This document shows positions 1-6,535 of a stretch of DNA of 64,000 bases, piece by piece. Source of the DNA: DASQFI01 sp035633215. GTDB taxonomy: Bacteria > Acidobacteriota > Vicinamibacteria > Vicinamibacterales > SCN-69-37. The translations under genes and the position numbers were made by a program. A model generated the notes under the pieces. It was not told the DNA's origin. It made no database searches and saw only the letters and a list, made by a program, of their open reading frames with translations. The stretch covers positions 62,001 to 126,000 of the forward strand of contig DASQFI010000022.1 of assembly GCA_035633215.1 (NCBI GenBank), given 5' to 3'. Each line of letters begins with the position of its first letter. Position 1 is the first letter of the stretch.

Positions 1-1169
1 GGTCCGCGCTTTTCGAGAAACCGGGCGATCGGTGAGTCTGACGTCCGGGCCTCCACCAGTTCAACGGTCGTGCCGGCGGTGCCGACAAACCGGACGCGAT
101 GGGCTCCGACGTCCTCAGGCTCACCCGTCTGAAGACCAAAGAGACGATCGAACAGCCCGACCAGCTCTGCGGGGTCGCGAACCGCGACGCCGACGTGATC
201 GAGCGACAGACCGCTCGATGCGCGCCGGCCGGTCGCGCGCGCCAAGACCGTCTGGGCCACGCCGTAGTGATCGACCTCCCGGGTGGCAATACGATCGAGC
301 AGCGCGTCCAGCTCGCCGGACGCGAGCACGTGCTTCTCGACGTGGTCCATGAAGCTGCGTCCGAGAATCTCGCGAAGCCGCCACTCCGCGCGGGCTCGGC
401 GGCGCGAGCGCAGAACGGCGCCGGTCTTCTCGCGAAAGCGCTCGATGGTCTCGACGAGCTCCGCGACGCCCGCGCCGGTCGTCGCCACCGTCCGCAGCAC
501 GGGCGGCCGCCAGGCGTCGGCCGGCCATTGCTCCAGCGACAGCATCGACTCAATCGACGCGGCCGTTCGATCGGCCCCTTCCCGGTCGGCTTTGTTGACG
601 ACGAACACGTCGGCGATTTCCATGATGCCGGCCTTGAGCGCCTGCACCTCATCGCCTGCGCCCGGGACGACCGTCACGATCGACACATCGGCGGTGCGGA
701 CGATATCGACTTCGTCCTGGCCCACGCCGACGGTTTCGACAATCACGACGTCGTACCCGGCGGCGTCGAGCACGATGGCCGCCTCCCCCGTCGTGCGTGC
801 GAGCCCGCCAAGGTGGCCGCGCGTCGCCATGCTGCGGATGAAGACGCCGGGATCTTCGGCGTGGCCCTGCATCCGCACGCGATCGCCAAGCACGGCGCCG
901 CCCGTGTACGGACTCGTCGGATCCACGCACAGCACGCCGACGTGTTTACCCTGCCTGCGGTATTCGGCGATCAGACGGTCGACCAGCGTGCTCTTCCCGG
1001 CGCCGGGCGGACCGGTAACACCCACCAGGAACGCCCGGCCGGTCTGCGGATGAAGCTGACCGACGAGTGTCGCGCCTGCGGGCAACTCGTCTTCGATCAG
1101 GGAAATGGCGCGGGCGATGGCGCGCGGGTCGCGCGCGATCACTCGTTCCGCCAGGGACGGCTTCGACAC
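1..1169 (-). CDS. meaB: MeaB/ArgK GTPase fused to methylmalonyl-CoA epimerase domain (3' end outside window)
   Basis: The open frame runs from a GTG at 1169 off the left edge (389 residues visible). Residues about 40-310 are a MeaB G3E GTPase, the chaperone that loads and protects B12-dependent methylmalonyl-CoA mutase: Walker A GPPGAGKST with its Lys at residue 59, then DPTSPYTGG, VETVGVGQ and VNKAD. I read the frame codon by codon and found no stop before a second domain starting near residue 322, SLDHVGVAVRDPAEL, which is the start of a VOC-fold methylmalonyl-CoA epimerase; its first metal-ligand His is residue 325. A fusion of the two activities is therefore read directly, although the epimerase C-terminus is missing. 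The start lies 8 bp beyond the stop of the acyl-CoA dehydrogenase gene, so the two are probably cotranscribed. The mutase subunits are encoded at 33627-35828. Another start codon nearby is possible. Confidence 0.88.
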   Translation of the reverse strand, partial: MSKPSLAERVIARDPRAIARAISLIEDELPAGATLVGQLHPQTGRAFLVGVTGPPGAGKSTLVDRLIAEYRRQGKHVGVLCVDPTSPYTGGAVLGDRVRMQGHAEDPGVFIRSMATRGHLGGLARTTGEAAIVLDAAGYDVVIVETVGVGQDEVDIVRTADVSIVTVVPGAGDEVQALKAGIMEIADVFVVNKADREGADRTAASIESMLSLEQWPADAWRPPVLRTVATTGAGVAELVETIERFREKTGAVLRSRRRARAEWRLREILGRSFMDHVEKHVLASGELDALLDRIATREVDHYGVAQTVLARATGRRASSGLSLDHVGVAVRDPAELVGLFDRLFGLQTGEPEDVGAHRVRFVGTAGTTVELVEARTSDSPIARFLEKRG

Positions 1170-1176
1170 GCGGCGG

Positions 1177-2322
1177 CTACCGTCCCAGCAGCTGGCGGGC
1201 GATCACGAGGCGCTGGATCTCGCTCGTGCCTTCGCCAATCGTGCACAGCTTCACGTCGCGGAAGTACTTCTCGGCCGGGTAGTCCTTCACGAACCCGTAC
1301 CCGCCGTGGATCTGCACGCACTCCTCCGCCGCGCGGACGGCAATCTCACTCGAATACAGCTTCGCAATCGACGAAGCCGTCGAGGTCCGCGCGACTTTCT
1401 GATCGCGCATCCACGCCGCGCGGTACGTCAGGAGCCGCGCGGCCTCGAGTCGAGTGGCCATGTCGGCGATCTTCCAGCGGATGGCCTGGAAGTGCGCAAT
1501 CGGCTGCCCGAACTGGCGGCGCTCCTTGGCATAGGCACGCGCGGCCTCGAAGGCGCCCTGCGCGAGCCCCACGGCAAGCGCGGCAATGCCAATGCGACCG
1601 GCATCGAGCACGCGCATGGCATCGACGAATCCCTCACCCACCTTGCCGACGACCGCGTCCTCCGGCACGCGGCAGTCCTGAAAAATAACCTCGCTCGTGT
1701 CGCTCGCACGCATGCCAAGCTTGTTTTCTTTCTTGCCCGCCGACAGTCCCTTCGTCCCACGCTCGAGCACGAACGTGGAGATCCCCCGCGAGCCCTGCTC
1801 GCGATCGGTGACCGCCATCGCGACGAGCGTGCCGCCGATGGTCCCATGGGTGATGAACTGCTTGCTGCCGTTCAACACCCACTCGCCCTGATCGAGCCGC
1901 GCGGTCGTGCGCATCGCGGCGGCGTCCGAGCCGGCGCTCGCTTCGGTCAGCGCCCACGCGCCAATCACCTGGCCCTTGGCGAGCGGCACGAGATACCGCT
2001 GTCGCTGCGCCTCGGATCCAAACATATTCAGGTGTGCCGCGGAGAGACCGTTGTGGGCGGCGACGGACAGCGCGATCGACGGATCGACGCGGGCCAACTC
2101 TTCGATGCAGATGCAGTAGTCGACGGCCGACATCCCCGCGCCGCCGTACTGCTCGGGCAGCTGAATCCCCGTGAGCCCCAGGGCCCCCAGCTTCGGCCAC
2201 AACTCCCGCGGAAAGCACTGCGCCTCGTCCCACGTCATGACGTGCGGACGGACTTCAGTTTCCGCGAACTCACGCACCGTGCGGCGCAGAAGGTCCTGAT
2301 CGTCTGTTAAACGTAAATCCAT
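1177..2322 (-). CDS. Acyl-CoA dehydrogenase
   Basis: A 381-residue FAD-dependent acyl-CoA dehydrogenase of normal length that introduces the alpha-beta double bond into an acyl-CoA and passes electrons to ETF. The all-alpha N-terminal domain begins MDLRLTDDQDLLRRTVREFA. The signature ALTEASAGSD lies in the middle beta domain, and the C-terminus carries IHGGYGFVKDYPAEK followed by IGEGTSEIQRLVIARQLLG, where the E of EGTSE is the usual catalytic-base region of short- and medium-chain enzymes. The gene is followed closely by meaB-epimerase, which suggests a role in branched-chain amino acid or short acyl-CoA oxidation feeding propionyl-CoA. The exact chain-length preference cannot be read from the sequence. 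No strong Shine-Dalgarno is seen before the ATG. Confidence 0.93.
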   Translation of the reverse strand: MDLRLTDDQDLLRRTVREFAETEVRPHVMTWDEAQCFPRELWPKLGALGLTGIQLPEQYGGAGMSAVDYCICIEELARVDPSIALSVAAHNGLSAAHLNMFGSEAQRQRYLVPLAKGQVIGAWALTEASAGSDAAAMRTTARLDQGEWVLNGSKQFITHGTIGGTLVAMAVTDREQGSRGISTFVLERGTKGLSAGKKENKLGMRASDTSEVIFQDCRVPEDAVVGKVGEGFVDAMRVLDAGRIGIAALAVGLAQGAFEAARAYAKERRQFGQPIAHFQAIRWKIADMATRLEAARLLTYRAAWMRDQKVARTSTASSIAKLYSSEIAVRAAEECVQIHGGYGFVKDYPAEKYFRDVKLCTIGEGTSEIQRLVIARQLLGR

Positions 2323-2340
2323 TAAAGAGGATTATCACTT

Positions 2341-2590
2341 GTCGCAGAAGTACTTGCACTATCGCTGAAGTACGGAGCTACCGGATAAAGGAGCGGCGCT
2401 GACGCTCGAGTACGGCGGCTATCGCTTCAGTACAAAACCTTCCCCCTCCCGTCACCGGGAGCTTGCGGTCACTCACTGAGCTACTCGAACGCCAGGGCCG
2501 TACTTGAGCGTCAGCGCCGGCACTTCCGCGTCAGCACCGTGCTTCAGCGCCAGCGCCAGTACTTCGGCGACAGCGCCGCCGCCGGCGGCC
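2341..2590. repeat. Degenerate ~20-bp repeats in both orientations in a 306-bp gene-free spacer
   Basis: The spacer 2323-2628 contains no convincing gene. From 2481 to 2578 five units of 19-20 bp follow one another (2481-2499, 2500-2519, 2520-2539, 2540-2558, 2559-2578), each close to GTACTTSAGCGYCAGCGCCR. The reverse complement of the unit at 2500 occurs at 2395-2413 with one mismatch, and further related inverted units lie near 2357-2374 and 2416-2433. Direct and inverted copies could fold into a long hairpin. The spacer separates divergent genes, so any promoters for the acyl-CoA dehydrogenase and the small barrel protein lie in or beside the repeats. Confidence 0.75.
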
Positions 2591-2628
2591 ACTGGCCGCC
2601 ATTCCTCGTCCTACCGATAAAGCCCCCT

Positions 2629-3108
2629 ATGAACCGAATCGCCACAGTCGTCCTCATTGTCCTTCTCGGCATCCTCGCGCACCCAACGCCGGCGGCGGCG
2701 GACGTGACAGCCTTCTTGGGTTTCAACCTGACACCGGAAGTCCGTTCCACCCGCGGCTTCGCGATCGGCATGAACTTCCTGATCGTCGGCGTCGAATTCG
2801 AGTACGCCAACACGAAAGAAAAAGAAGACCCGCTGGCGCCCGGGCTGGTCACCAGCATGTTCAACGGCATCGTCTCGACGCCGACCACGGGGATCCAGTT
2901 CTACGGCACGCTCGGGGGCGGTTTCTATCGCGAGCGGTTCGGCGAGGACACTGAGACGAGCTTCGGCACCAACATCGGCGGCGGCGCCAAGGTGACGCTC
3001 GCCGGGCCGCTGCGGCTCCGCATCGACTATCGGGTGTTCAACCTGCGTGGCGGCGCTCTCCACAAGACGCCGCAGAGATTTTATGTGGGGTTGAATCTGC
3101 GCTTCTAG
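2629..3108 (+). CDS. Small outer-membrane beta-barrel protein
   Basis: A 159-residue protein starting at the ATG at 2629. The first 24 residues are a signal peptide (MNRIATVVLIVLLGILAHP, then TPAAA before DV). The mature part alternates polar and hydrophobic residues with many glycines (YGTLGGGFYRERF, NIGGGAKVTLAGPLRLRIDY) and ends in aromatic Phe after YVGLNLRF. This is the pattern of an eight-stranded OmpA/OmpX-type barrel, and the terminal Phe matches the signal recognised by the BAM machinery. Length fits small porin-family proteins. Substrate or role is unknown. The open frame extends upstream to 2539, but that part lies in the repeat region and would precede the signal peptide, so I reject it. 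Confidence 0.7.
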   Translation: MNRIATVVLIVLLGILAHPTPAAADVTAFLGFNLTPEVRSTRGFAIGMNFLIVGVEFEYANTKEKEDPLAPGLVTSMFNGIVSTPTTGIQFYGTLGGGFYRERFGEDTETSFGTNIGGGAKVTLAGPLRLRIDYRVFNLRGGALHKTPQRFYVGLNLRF

Positions 3109-3114
3109 AGAGGA

Positions 3115-3191
3115 ACGTAGAACTCTGAACTTCGAACTCCGGAGCAAGCGTTCAGTGCCAAGGTCGGAGTTCGAAGTTCTGAGTTCTACGT
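3115..3191. repeat. Long hairpin of 7-bp GAACNNN units between convergent genes
   Basis: Left arm 3115-3141 and right arm 3165-3191 are reverse complements at 26 of 27 positions with a 23-base loop. The left arm is made of consecutive heptads beginning GAAC (GAACGTA, GAACTCT, GAACTTC, GAACTCC). It lies 6 bp after the stop of the barrel gene and 10 bp before the stop of the convergent gene at 3202, so it probably works as a bidirectional terminator. There is no clean U-run. Confidence 0.8.
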
Positions 3192-3201
3192 GCTAAGTTT
3201 C

Positions 3202-3759
3202 CTATCTCAGTCGCCCCAGTCCCATGCGCTCGATCCGCACCGTGGCATTCTTGAGACTTTCGTAGAGGCCGTGAGCTTCGGTCGGAAGGCCTTCACTGAG
3301 CACCTTGACGGGATCGTAGTCGTTCCCGGCAATGGCCGGGTCGAGCACGAAGACGTAGATCACGGAGTCCTTCGCCACTTCCACGGACTTGAACATCCGC
3401 CATCCCGCTGCCTGCTGCTTGCGGGCCGGATCCTCCGTCTTGTCGAGCGCTTCGCCGAGGCGTTTCACGACGCGTTCGAAGTCTTCGGTGCGCTCCGGCC
3501 GAACATAAAAGAAGAGCAGACCGGCACCGGTCGGAAACGAGTACGCCTGGACGCCGGAAGCCGGCGTGCCCACCGTCGGGGACGCTTGAGCCGTTCTCAC
3601 TTCCTCATCGAGCAAGACCTGTATGGATCGCGAGACATTTGGCCCAATTCCTGCCGGTGGCTGGCTAGAGGAAAGTGAGAACGGCTCGAGACGGGTGGAG
3701 GGCGCCGCGCCGATCAGAGCCAGGGCACAGACGATCAGCATGCCGGGGGGGAGCCGCAT
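3202..3759 (-). CDS. Secreted protein, paralogue 1 of 3, with in-frame palindromic element
   Basis: A 185-residue exported protein of unknown function. Residues 1-19 form a signal peptide (MRLPPGMLIVCALALIGAA). Residues 24-58 are encoded by a 100-bp palindromic element (3588-3687), an 86% match to a copy at 4625-4724, so this part of the mature N-terminus derives from repeat DNA. The remaining domain (about 70-185) is homologous to the two next genes: all share a DFE...L segment, a Y-x-F beta strand (VIYVFVLDP), DYDPVKVL and a final helix. The family is not one I can name. Its small alpha/beta pattern may be a ligand-binding or periplasmic fold, but that is a guess. A hairpin between convergent genes follows the stop. 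Confidence 0.75.
   Translation of the reverse strand: MRLPPGMLIVCALALIGAAPSTRLEPFSLSSSQPPAGIGPNVSRSIQVLLDEEVRTAQASPTVGTPASGVQAYSFPTGAGLLFFYVRPERTEDFERVVKRLGEALDKTEDPARKQQAAGWRMFKSVEVAKDSVIYVFVLDPAIAGNDYDPVKVLSEGLPTEAHGLYESLKNATVRIERMGLGRLR
3588..3687. repeat. 100-bp palindromic element, copy inside a coding sequence
   Basis: The element begins GAGCCGTTCTCACTTCCTC and ends with the reverse complement of that arm plus one bulged A. It is exactly 100 bp and matches the copy at 4625-4724 at 86 of 100 positions. It is read without a stop as residues about 25-58 of the secreted protein on the minus strand, directly after the signal peptide. In its position and in-frame character it resembles the Rickettsia palindromic elements. 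Confidence 0.85.
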
Positions 3760-3796
3760 AAGTCACCCTCGAGATGAAACGCGTGCACAAAGGCAA

Positions 3797-3830
3797 ACGG
3801 GACGCCCCGCTATCCGCAAAGGCGTCCCGT
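3797..3830 (-). terminator. Hairpin terminator after the second secreted paralogue
   Basis: Perfect 10-bp inverted repeat, 3797-3806 with 3821-3830 (ACGGGACGCC and its complement), loop 14 bases. On the minus strand it is followed by TTTGCCTTTG, a poor T-tract. It lies about 40 bp past the stop of the gene at 3869-4438 and about 40 bp before the start of the next gene, so it is a plausible intrinsic terminator. Confidence 0.55.
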
Positions 3831-3868
3831 GTCGTACCCGTCGGCCGACGATGTCCGTCGGTCTAAAA

Positions 3869-4438
3869 TTAGGAACCGATCTTGGCCAGCGGCCAGGCCT
3901 GGATGTTCTTGTACCCGTCCTTCAGCTTCGCGAAGATCAGTTCGGCGTCGGCGCGCTCGAACGCGCCGCTTTCGTACAGCACTTTCACCGGGTGATAGCT
4001 CTGCGTCGCCGACGGCTGATCGACCTGGAAGATGTAGATCGCGTTGCCGCCCGACTCAGCCGCCGGAATCGCGACTTTGTACATCTTGTTGAGGGTCTCG
4101 GCGAACGCCTTGTGCTCCGGCTTGTCGCTCTTCATCAGCTTTTCTTTGATCGCGGCCCAGGAGGCCTCGAAGTCGGCGGCCTTCTCGGCGGCGATCTGGT
4201 TGACGATGAGGACCGGCATGTCGCCTTTGAACTTGAGCGGGTCGTCCTCGGGCTTCGCCGCCTGCGCTGGAGGTTGCGCGGGTGGCGGAGTCTGAGTGGG
4301 GGGTGGCGTCTGAGTGGGGGGTGGTGGCGGTGGATTCTGCGCGCTGGGAACCGACACTCCCGAGAAGAACGCAACAAGACCGACCGCGACGATCGCACGC
4401 CAGCCCGCGGCTGGTCTTGAACCCGACAACGTCATCAT
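3869..4438 (-). CDS. Secreted protein, paralogue 2 of 3, proline-rich linker
   Basis: A 189-residue exported protein. I chose the ATG at 4438 because GGGAGG lies 8 bases upstream. The N-terminal signal peptide ends near VPSAQ. Residues about 35-65 are a Pro/Thr/Gln-rich linker with TQTPPP repeated twice. The C-terminal domain (about 70-189) contains DPLKFKGDMPVLIVNQI, DFEASWAAIKEKLMKSDKPE, AIYIFQVDQPS, SYHPVKVLYESGAFER and a final helix. Paralogue 3 shares these features closely, paralogue 1 more distantly. I do not recognise the family. Its upstream DNA shares an exact 13-bp block with paralogue 3 (see 4486 and 5267), so duplicated regulation is likely. Confidence 0.78.
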   Translation of the reverse strand: MMTLSGSRPAAGWRAIVAVGLVAFFSGVSVPSAQNPPPPPPTQTPPPTQTPPPAQPPAQAAKPEDDPLKFKGDMPVLIVNQIAAEKAADFEASWAAIKEKLMKSDKPEHKAFAETLNKMYKVAIPAAESGGNAIYIFQVDQPSATQSYHPVKVLYESGAFERADAELIFAKLKDGYKNIQAWPLAKIGS

Positions 4439-4485
4439 GAAATGCCTCCCTGCCCTCAAAAGGGCATCCGTCCGTTCTTCCCTCG

Positions 4486-4498
4486 ACTCTACCGTACG
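4486..4498 (-). promoter_or_regulatory. Shared 13-bp upstream block of secreted paralogue 2
   Basis: On the minus strand this reads CGTACGGTAGAGT. The identical 13-mer stands at 5267-5279 in front of paralogue 3, preceded in both cases by a GGCGG-type G/C-rich stretch. The distance to the start codon is about 48 bp here and about 37 bp there. TAGAGT could be a -10 element. Whether this is a promoter or an operator is inference; what is seen is the conservation upstream of two paralogues. Confidence 0.4.
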
Positions 4499-4522
4499 CG
4501 GCCGCCCACGGCGACGAGTCTA

Positions 4523-4622
4523 GCGCCGTTCCAACTTCTTCCGCCAAGAAGCAGCCTTCTCGGTTCGGCGTGACGCCCTGAGAAAAGCTGATGAGTCCTA
4601 ATGCGAGAAGTTGGAACGGCGC
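4523..4622. repeat. 100-bp palindromic element, diverged copy
   Basis: Perfect 17-bp terminal inverted repeat (4523-4539 with 4606-4622, GCGCCGTTCCAACTTCT) enclosing 66 bp. Its total length of 100 bp equals the two other elements, and its left arm agrees with theirs at about 15 of 19 positions. It lies 2 bp from the next copy (4625-4724), giving a tandem pair in the spacer between paralogues 2 and 3. Confidence 0.75.
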
Positions 4623-4624
4623 TC

Positions 4625-4724
4625 GAGCCGTTCTCACTTCCTCGTAGAGCAAAACCTGCCTGGATCGCCAGACATTCGGCTGAATTCCGGCAGGTGGCCC
4701 GCTACAGGAAAGTGAGAACGGCTC
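4625..4724. repeat. 100-bp palindromic element abutting a stop codon
   Basis: Same element as 3588-3687 (86% identity, equal length). The outer arms begin GAGCCGTTCTCACTTCCTC. Inside, a second palindromic part (CCTGCC with GGCAGG) and a small CTGG-ATCG-CCAG hairpin are visible, so the transcript could form a structured multi-stem RNA. The element ends within the stop codon of the secreted paralogue at 4724. Confidence 0.85.
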
Positions 4725-5230
4725 TAGCCGCCCACCTTCACGAGCGGAATCGGGCTGATCCCCTGCGCGGTGTAACAATCCTTCAACTTCCCGTAGATCG
4801 TGTCCGCCTCGTCCCGGCTGAAGGCGCCGGACTGGAACAGGATCTTCGTCGGATCGTAGCTCTGGCTCTTCGAGGGCGGCGACAGCGTGAAGAAGTAGTT
4901 CACGGTCGGCCCGCCCGCCGCATCGACCTTGAAGATCTTGATGGACTCGCCGAGCTCCTTGAGCTCGGGCTTCTCGCTCTTGATCAGGCCGGCCTTGATC
5001 GTGGCCCACGAGGTTTCGAAATCGGTGGTCTTGTCCGGCTTCACCTGGTTGTAGACGAAGACGAAGTCGTGACTGAACTTGAGCGGGTCGGGCGCCGCCG
5101 CCTGCGCCGCGGGCGCCGGATCCTGCGCCATCGGCGTCGCGCTGGGACCGGCCACGCTGCCGAGGAGCGCCACGAACGTCACCGCGGCGAGTGTTCGAAC
5201 CGAGACTGCCCCCGCGCGAATCGAGATCAT
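4724..5230 (-). CDS. Secreted protein, paralogue 3 of 3
   Basis: A 168-residue exported protein starting at the ATG at 5230, with a strong AGGGGGAG 5 bases upstream. The signal peptide covers about residues 1-35 (RTLAAVTFVALLGSVAGPS). The mature domain contains DPLKFSHDFVFVYNQVKPD, DFETSWATIKAGLIKSEKPE, VNYFFTLSPPSKSQSYDP and TKILFQSGAFSRDEA, matching paralogue 2 almost motif for motif. The three genes form a same-strand array, evidently from tandem duplication, separated by palindromic repeats. Function is unknown; a periplasmic or secreted binding role would fit, without direct evidence. Confidence 0.8.
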   Translation of the reverse strand: MISIRAGAVSVRTLAAVTFVALLGSVAGPSATPMAQDPAPAAQAAAPDPLKFSHDFVFVYNQVKPDKTTDFETSWATIKAGLIKSEKPELKELGESIKIFKVDAAGGPTVNYFFTLSPPSKSQSYDPTKILFQSGAFSRDEADTIYGKLKDCYTAQGISPIPLVKVGG

Positions 5231-5266
5231 GTTCTCCCCCTGCGTATCAGTGAGCTGGAATCCCCT

Positions 5267-5279
5267 ACTCTACCGTACG
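5267..5279 (-). promoter_or_regulatory. Shared 13-bp upstream block of secreted paralogue 3
   Basis: Identical to the block at 4486-4498 (minus strand CGTACGGTAGAGT) and similarly placed before the start codon. Probable duplicated promoter or operator of the paralogous genes. Confidence 0.4.
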
Positions 5280-5309
5280 ACCGGCCCGCCCCTGGTGGCC
5301 GCGCCGCGC

Positions 5310-6530
5310 TTACACGAACGTCGTCAGAATCTCATTGGCCACGAGCATCCCGCGCCGCGTCAGGCCGAATCGTTCCTCGGTCCGCCACATCAATCCCTCG
5401 TCGACGAGCGGCGCCAGCGCGGGTCCGAACTGGATCCACGGTTCGACCCCGTGCCGCTGCTGAATGTTCCGGCAGTCGATGCCCTCGGACATCCGCAGCC
5501 CGGTAAACAGCGCCTCCTCGAACCGGGCGGGGGCGGACAGCACCTGTCGGCCCACCTCGACCGCGCGGCCGCCGCCGATCGCCTCGACGTATTCCGAGGT
5601 CGACGCGATGTTGCTCCAGCGCGCGCCGTCGATCGTCGAATGCGCGCCGCAGCCGAACCCGCGCCACGCCCCCCCCTGCCAGTACTTGACGTTATGCCGG
5701 CTCCAAAAGCCGGGCCGCGAGACATTTGAGATTTCGTACTGCGCGTAACCTGCCGCGTCGAGCCTTTCGAGCGCCTGCAGGTACATGTCGGCGGCTTCGT
5801 CGTCTGTCGTCTGGGTCCAGGATGAGCTCGAGGCTTGGGGCATCGGGCTTGGGCCTGCTTGCCCGCCGAAGCTCGAAGGAGCGAAGGCGGGGGCCTTGGG
5901 CCCTTGGCCTTGCGCTCTCGCCATCGTCTCTTTCAACGGCGAGTTCGGATAGAGCTCCAGCAGGTAGAGCGACAGATGTTCGGGAGAGAGCGTCATGGCC
6001 TCGTCGACGGTGCGCAGCCAGGAGGCGAGCGACTGACCGGGCAGCCAGAACATCAGGTCGAAGCTCAGATTTCGAAACCCGGCGGCGCGCGCCAGGCCGA
6101 TCGCCTCCTTCGCGCGCGCGGCGGAATGCAGGCGGTCGAGGCGCTTCAGTTCAGCGTCATCGAACGACTGCACGCCGAAGCTGATGCGATTCACGCCCGC
6201 CTCGCGGAACGCCGCCAGTCGATCGACCGTGGCGGTTTCCGGATTCGTCTCGAGCGTGATTTCCGCCTCCGGCGACAGCTGGTAGGCGTCGCGGCAGGCG
6301 GCCAGCACGCGGCTGACCTCGATGGGCTCGAGCAGCGACGGCGTGCCGCCCCCGAAGAACACCGTGTCCGCCGGCCGGCCGTCGCCGGCCTCGCGAATCT
6401 CGCGCTCGAGCGCCGCGACGTATCTCGTTTTCAGATCGCGGTCGAACAGGCCTCGATTGAAATTGCAGTAGCTGCAGATCGCCTGGCAGAACGGGATGTG
6501 GAGGTAAAGGCCTATCGGATCGCCGATCAC
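5310..6530 (-). CDS. hemW: HemW-like radical SAM heme chaperone with repeat-derived insertion
   Basis: A 406-residue radical SAM protein of the HemW/coproporphyrinogen III oxidase-like family; HemW proteins bind heme and are thought to deliver it to respiratory enzymes. The Fe-S motif CQAICSYCNF (CX3CX2C) follows LYLHIPF. Further family motifs are VFFGGGTPSLL, ETNPE, NRISFGVQSFDDAELKRLDR and SFDLMFWLPGQS, with the HemN C-terminal domain from about 290. Between KETMARA and TQTTDDEAADMYL lies an Ala/Pro/Ser/Gly/Gln-rich stretch of about 30 residues encoded by a palindromic repeat (about 5841-5912); related proteins lack it. The GTG at 6530, 5 bases after the upstream stop, is preferred; the frame continues upstream inside the neighbouring gene. 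The gene is likely cotranscribed with the DnaC-like ATPase. Confidence 0.88.
   Translation of the reverse strand: MIGDPIGLYLHIPFCQAICSYCNFNRGLFDRDLKTRYVAALEREIREAGDGRPADTVFFGGGTPSLLEPIEVSRVLAACRDAYQLSPEAEITLETNPETATVDRLAAFREAGVNRISFGVQSFDDAELKRLDRLHSAARAKEAIGLARAAGFRNLSFDLMFWLPGQSLASWLRTVDEAMTLSPEHLSLYLLELYPNSPLKETMARAQGQGPKAPAFAPSSFGGQAGPSPMPQASSSSWTQTTDDEAADMYLQALERLDAAGYAQYEISNVSRPGFWSRHNVKYWQGGAWRGFGCGAHSTIDGARWSNIASTSEYVEAIGGGRAVEVGRQVLSAPARFEEALFTGLRMSEGIDCRNIQQRHGVEPWIQFGPALAPLVDEGLMWRTEERFGLTRRGMLVANEILTTFV
5863..5890. repeat. REP-like palindrome read in frame within hemW
   Basis: A 28-bp imperfect palindrome: outer stem CCGCC/GGCGG, a 3-base internal loop on each side, inner stem GCTC/GAGC and a 4-base loop. 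It is flanked on both sides by GGCC- and GGGC-rich sequence (about 5841-5912) that can extend the pairing. It is translated as part of the PAFAPSSFGGQAG stretch in HemW. Confidence 0.75.
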
Positions 6531-6535
6531 AGATT

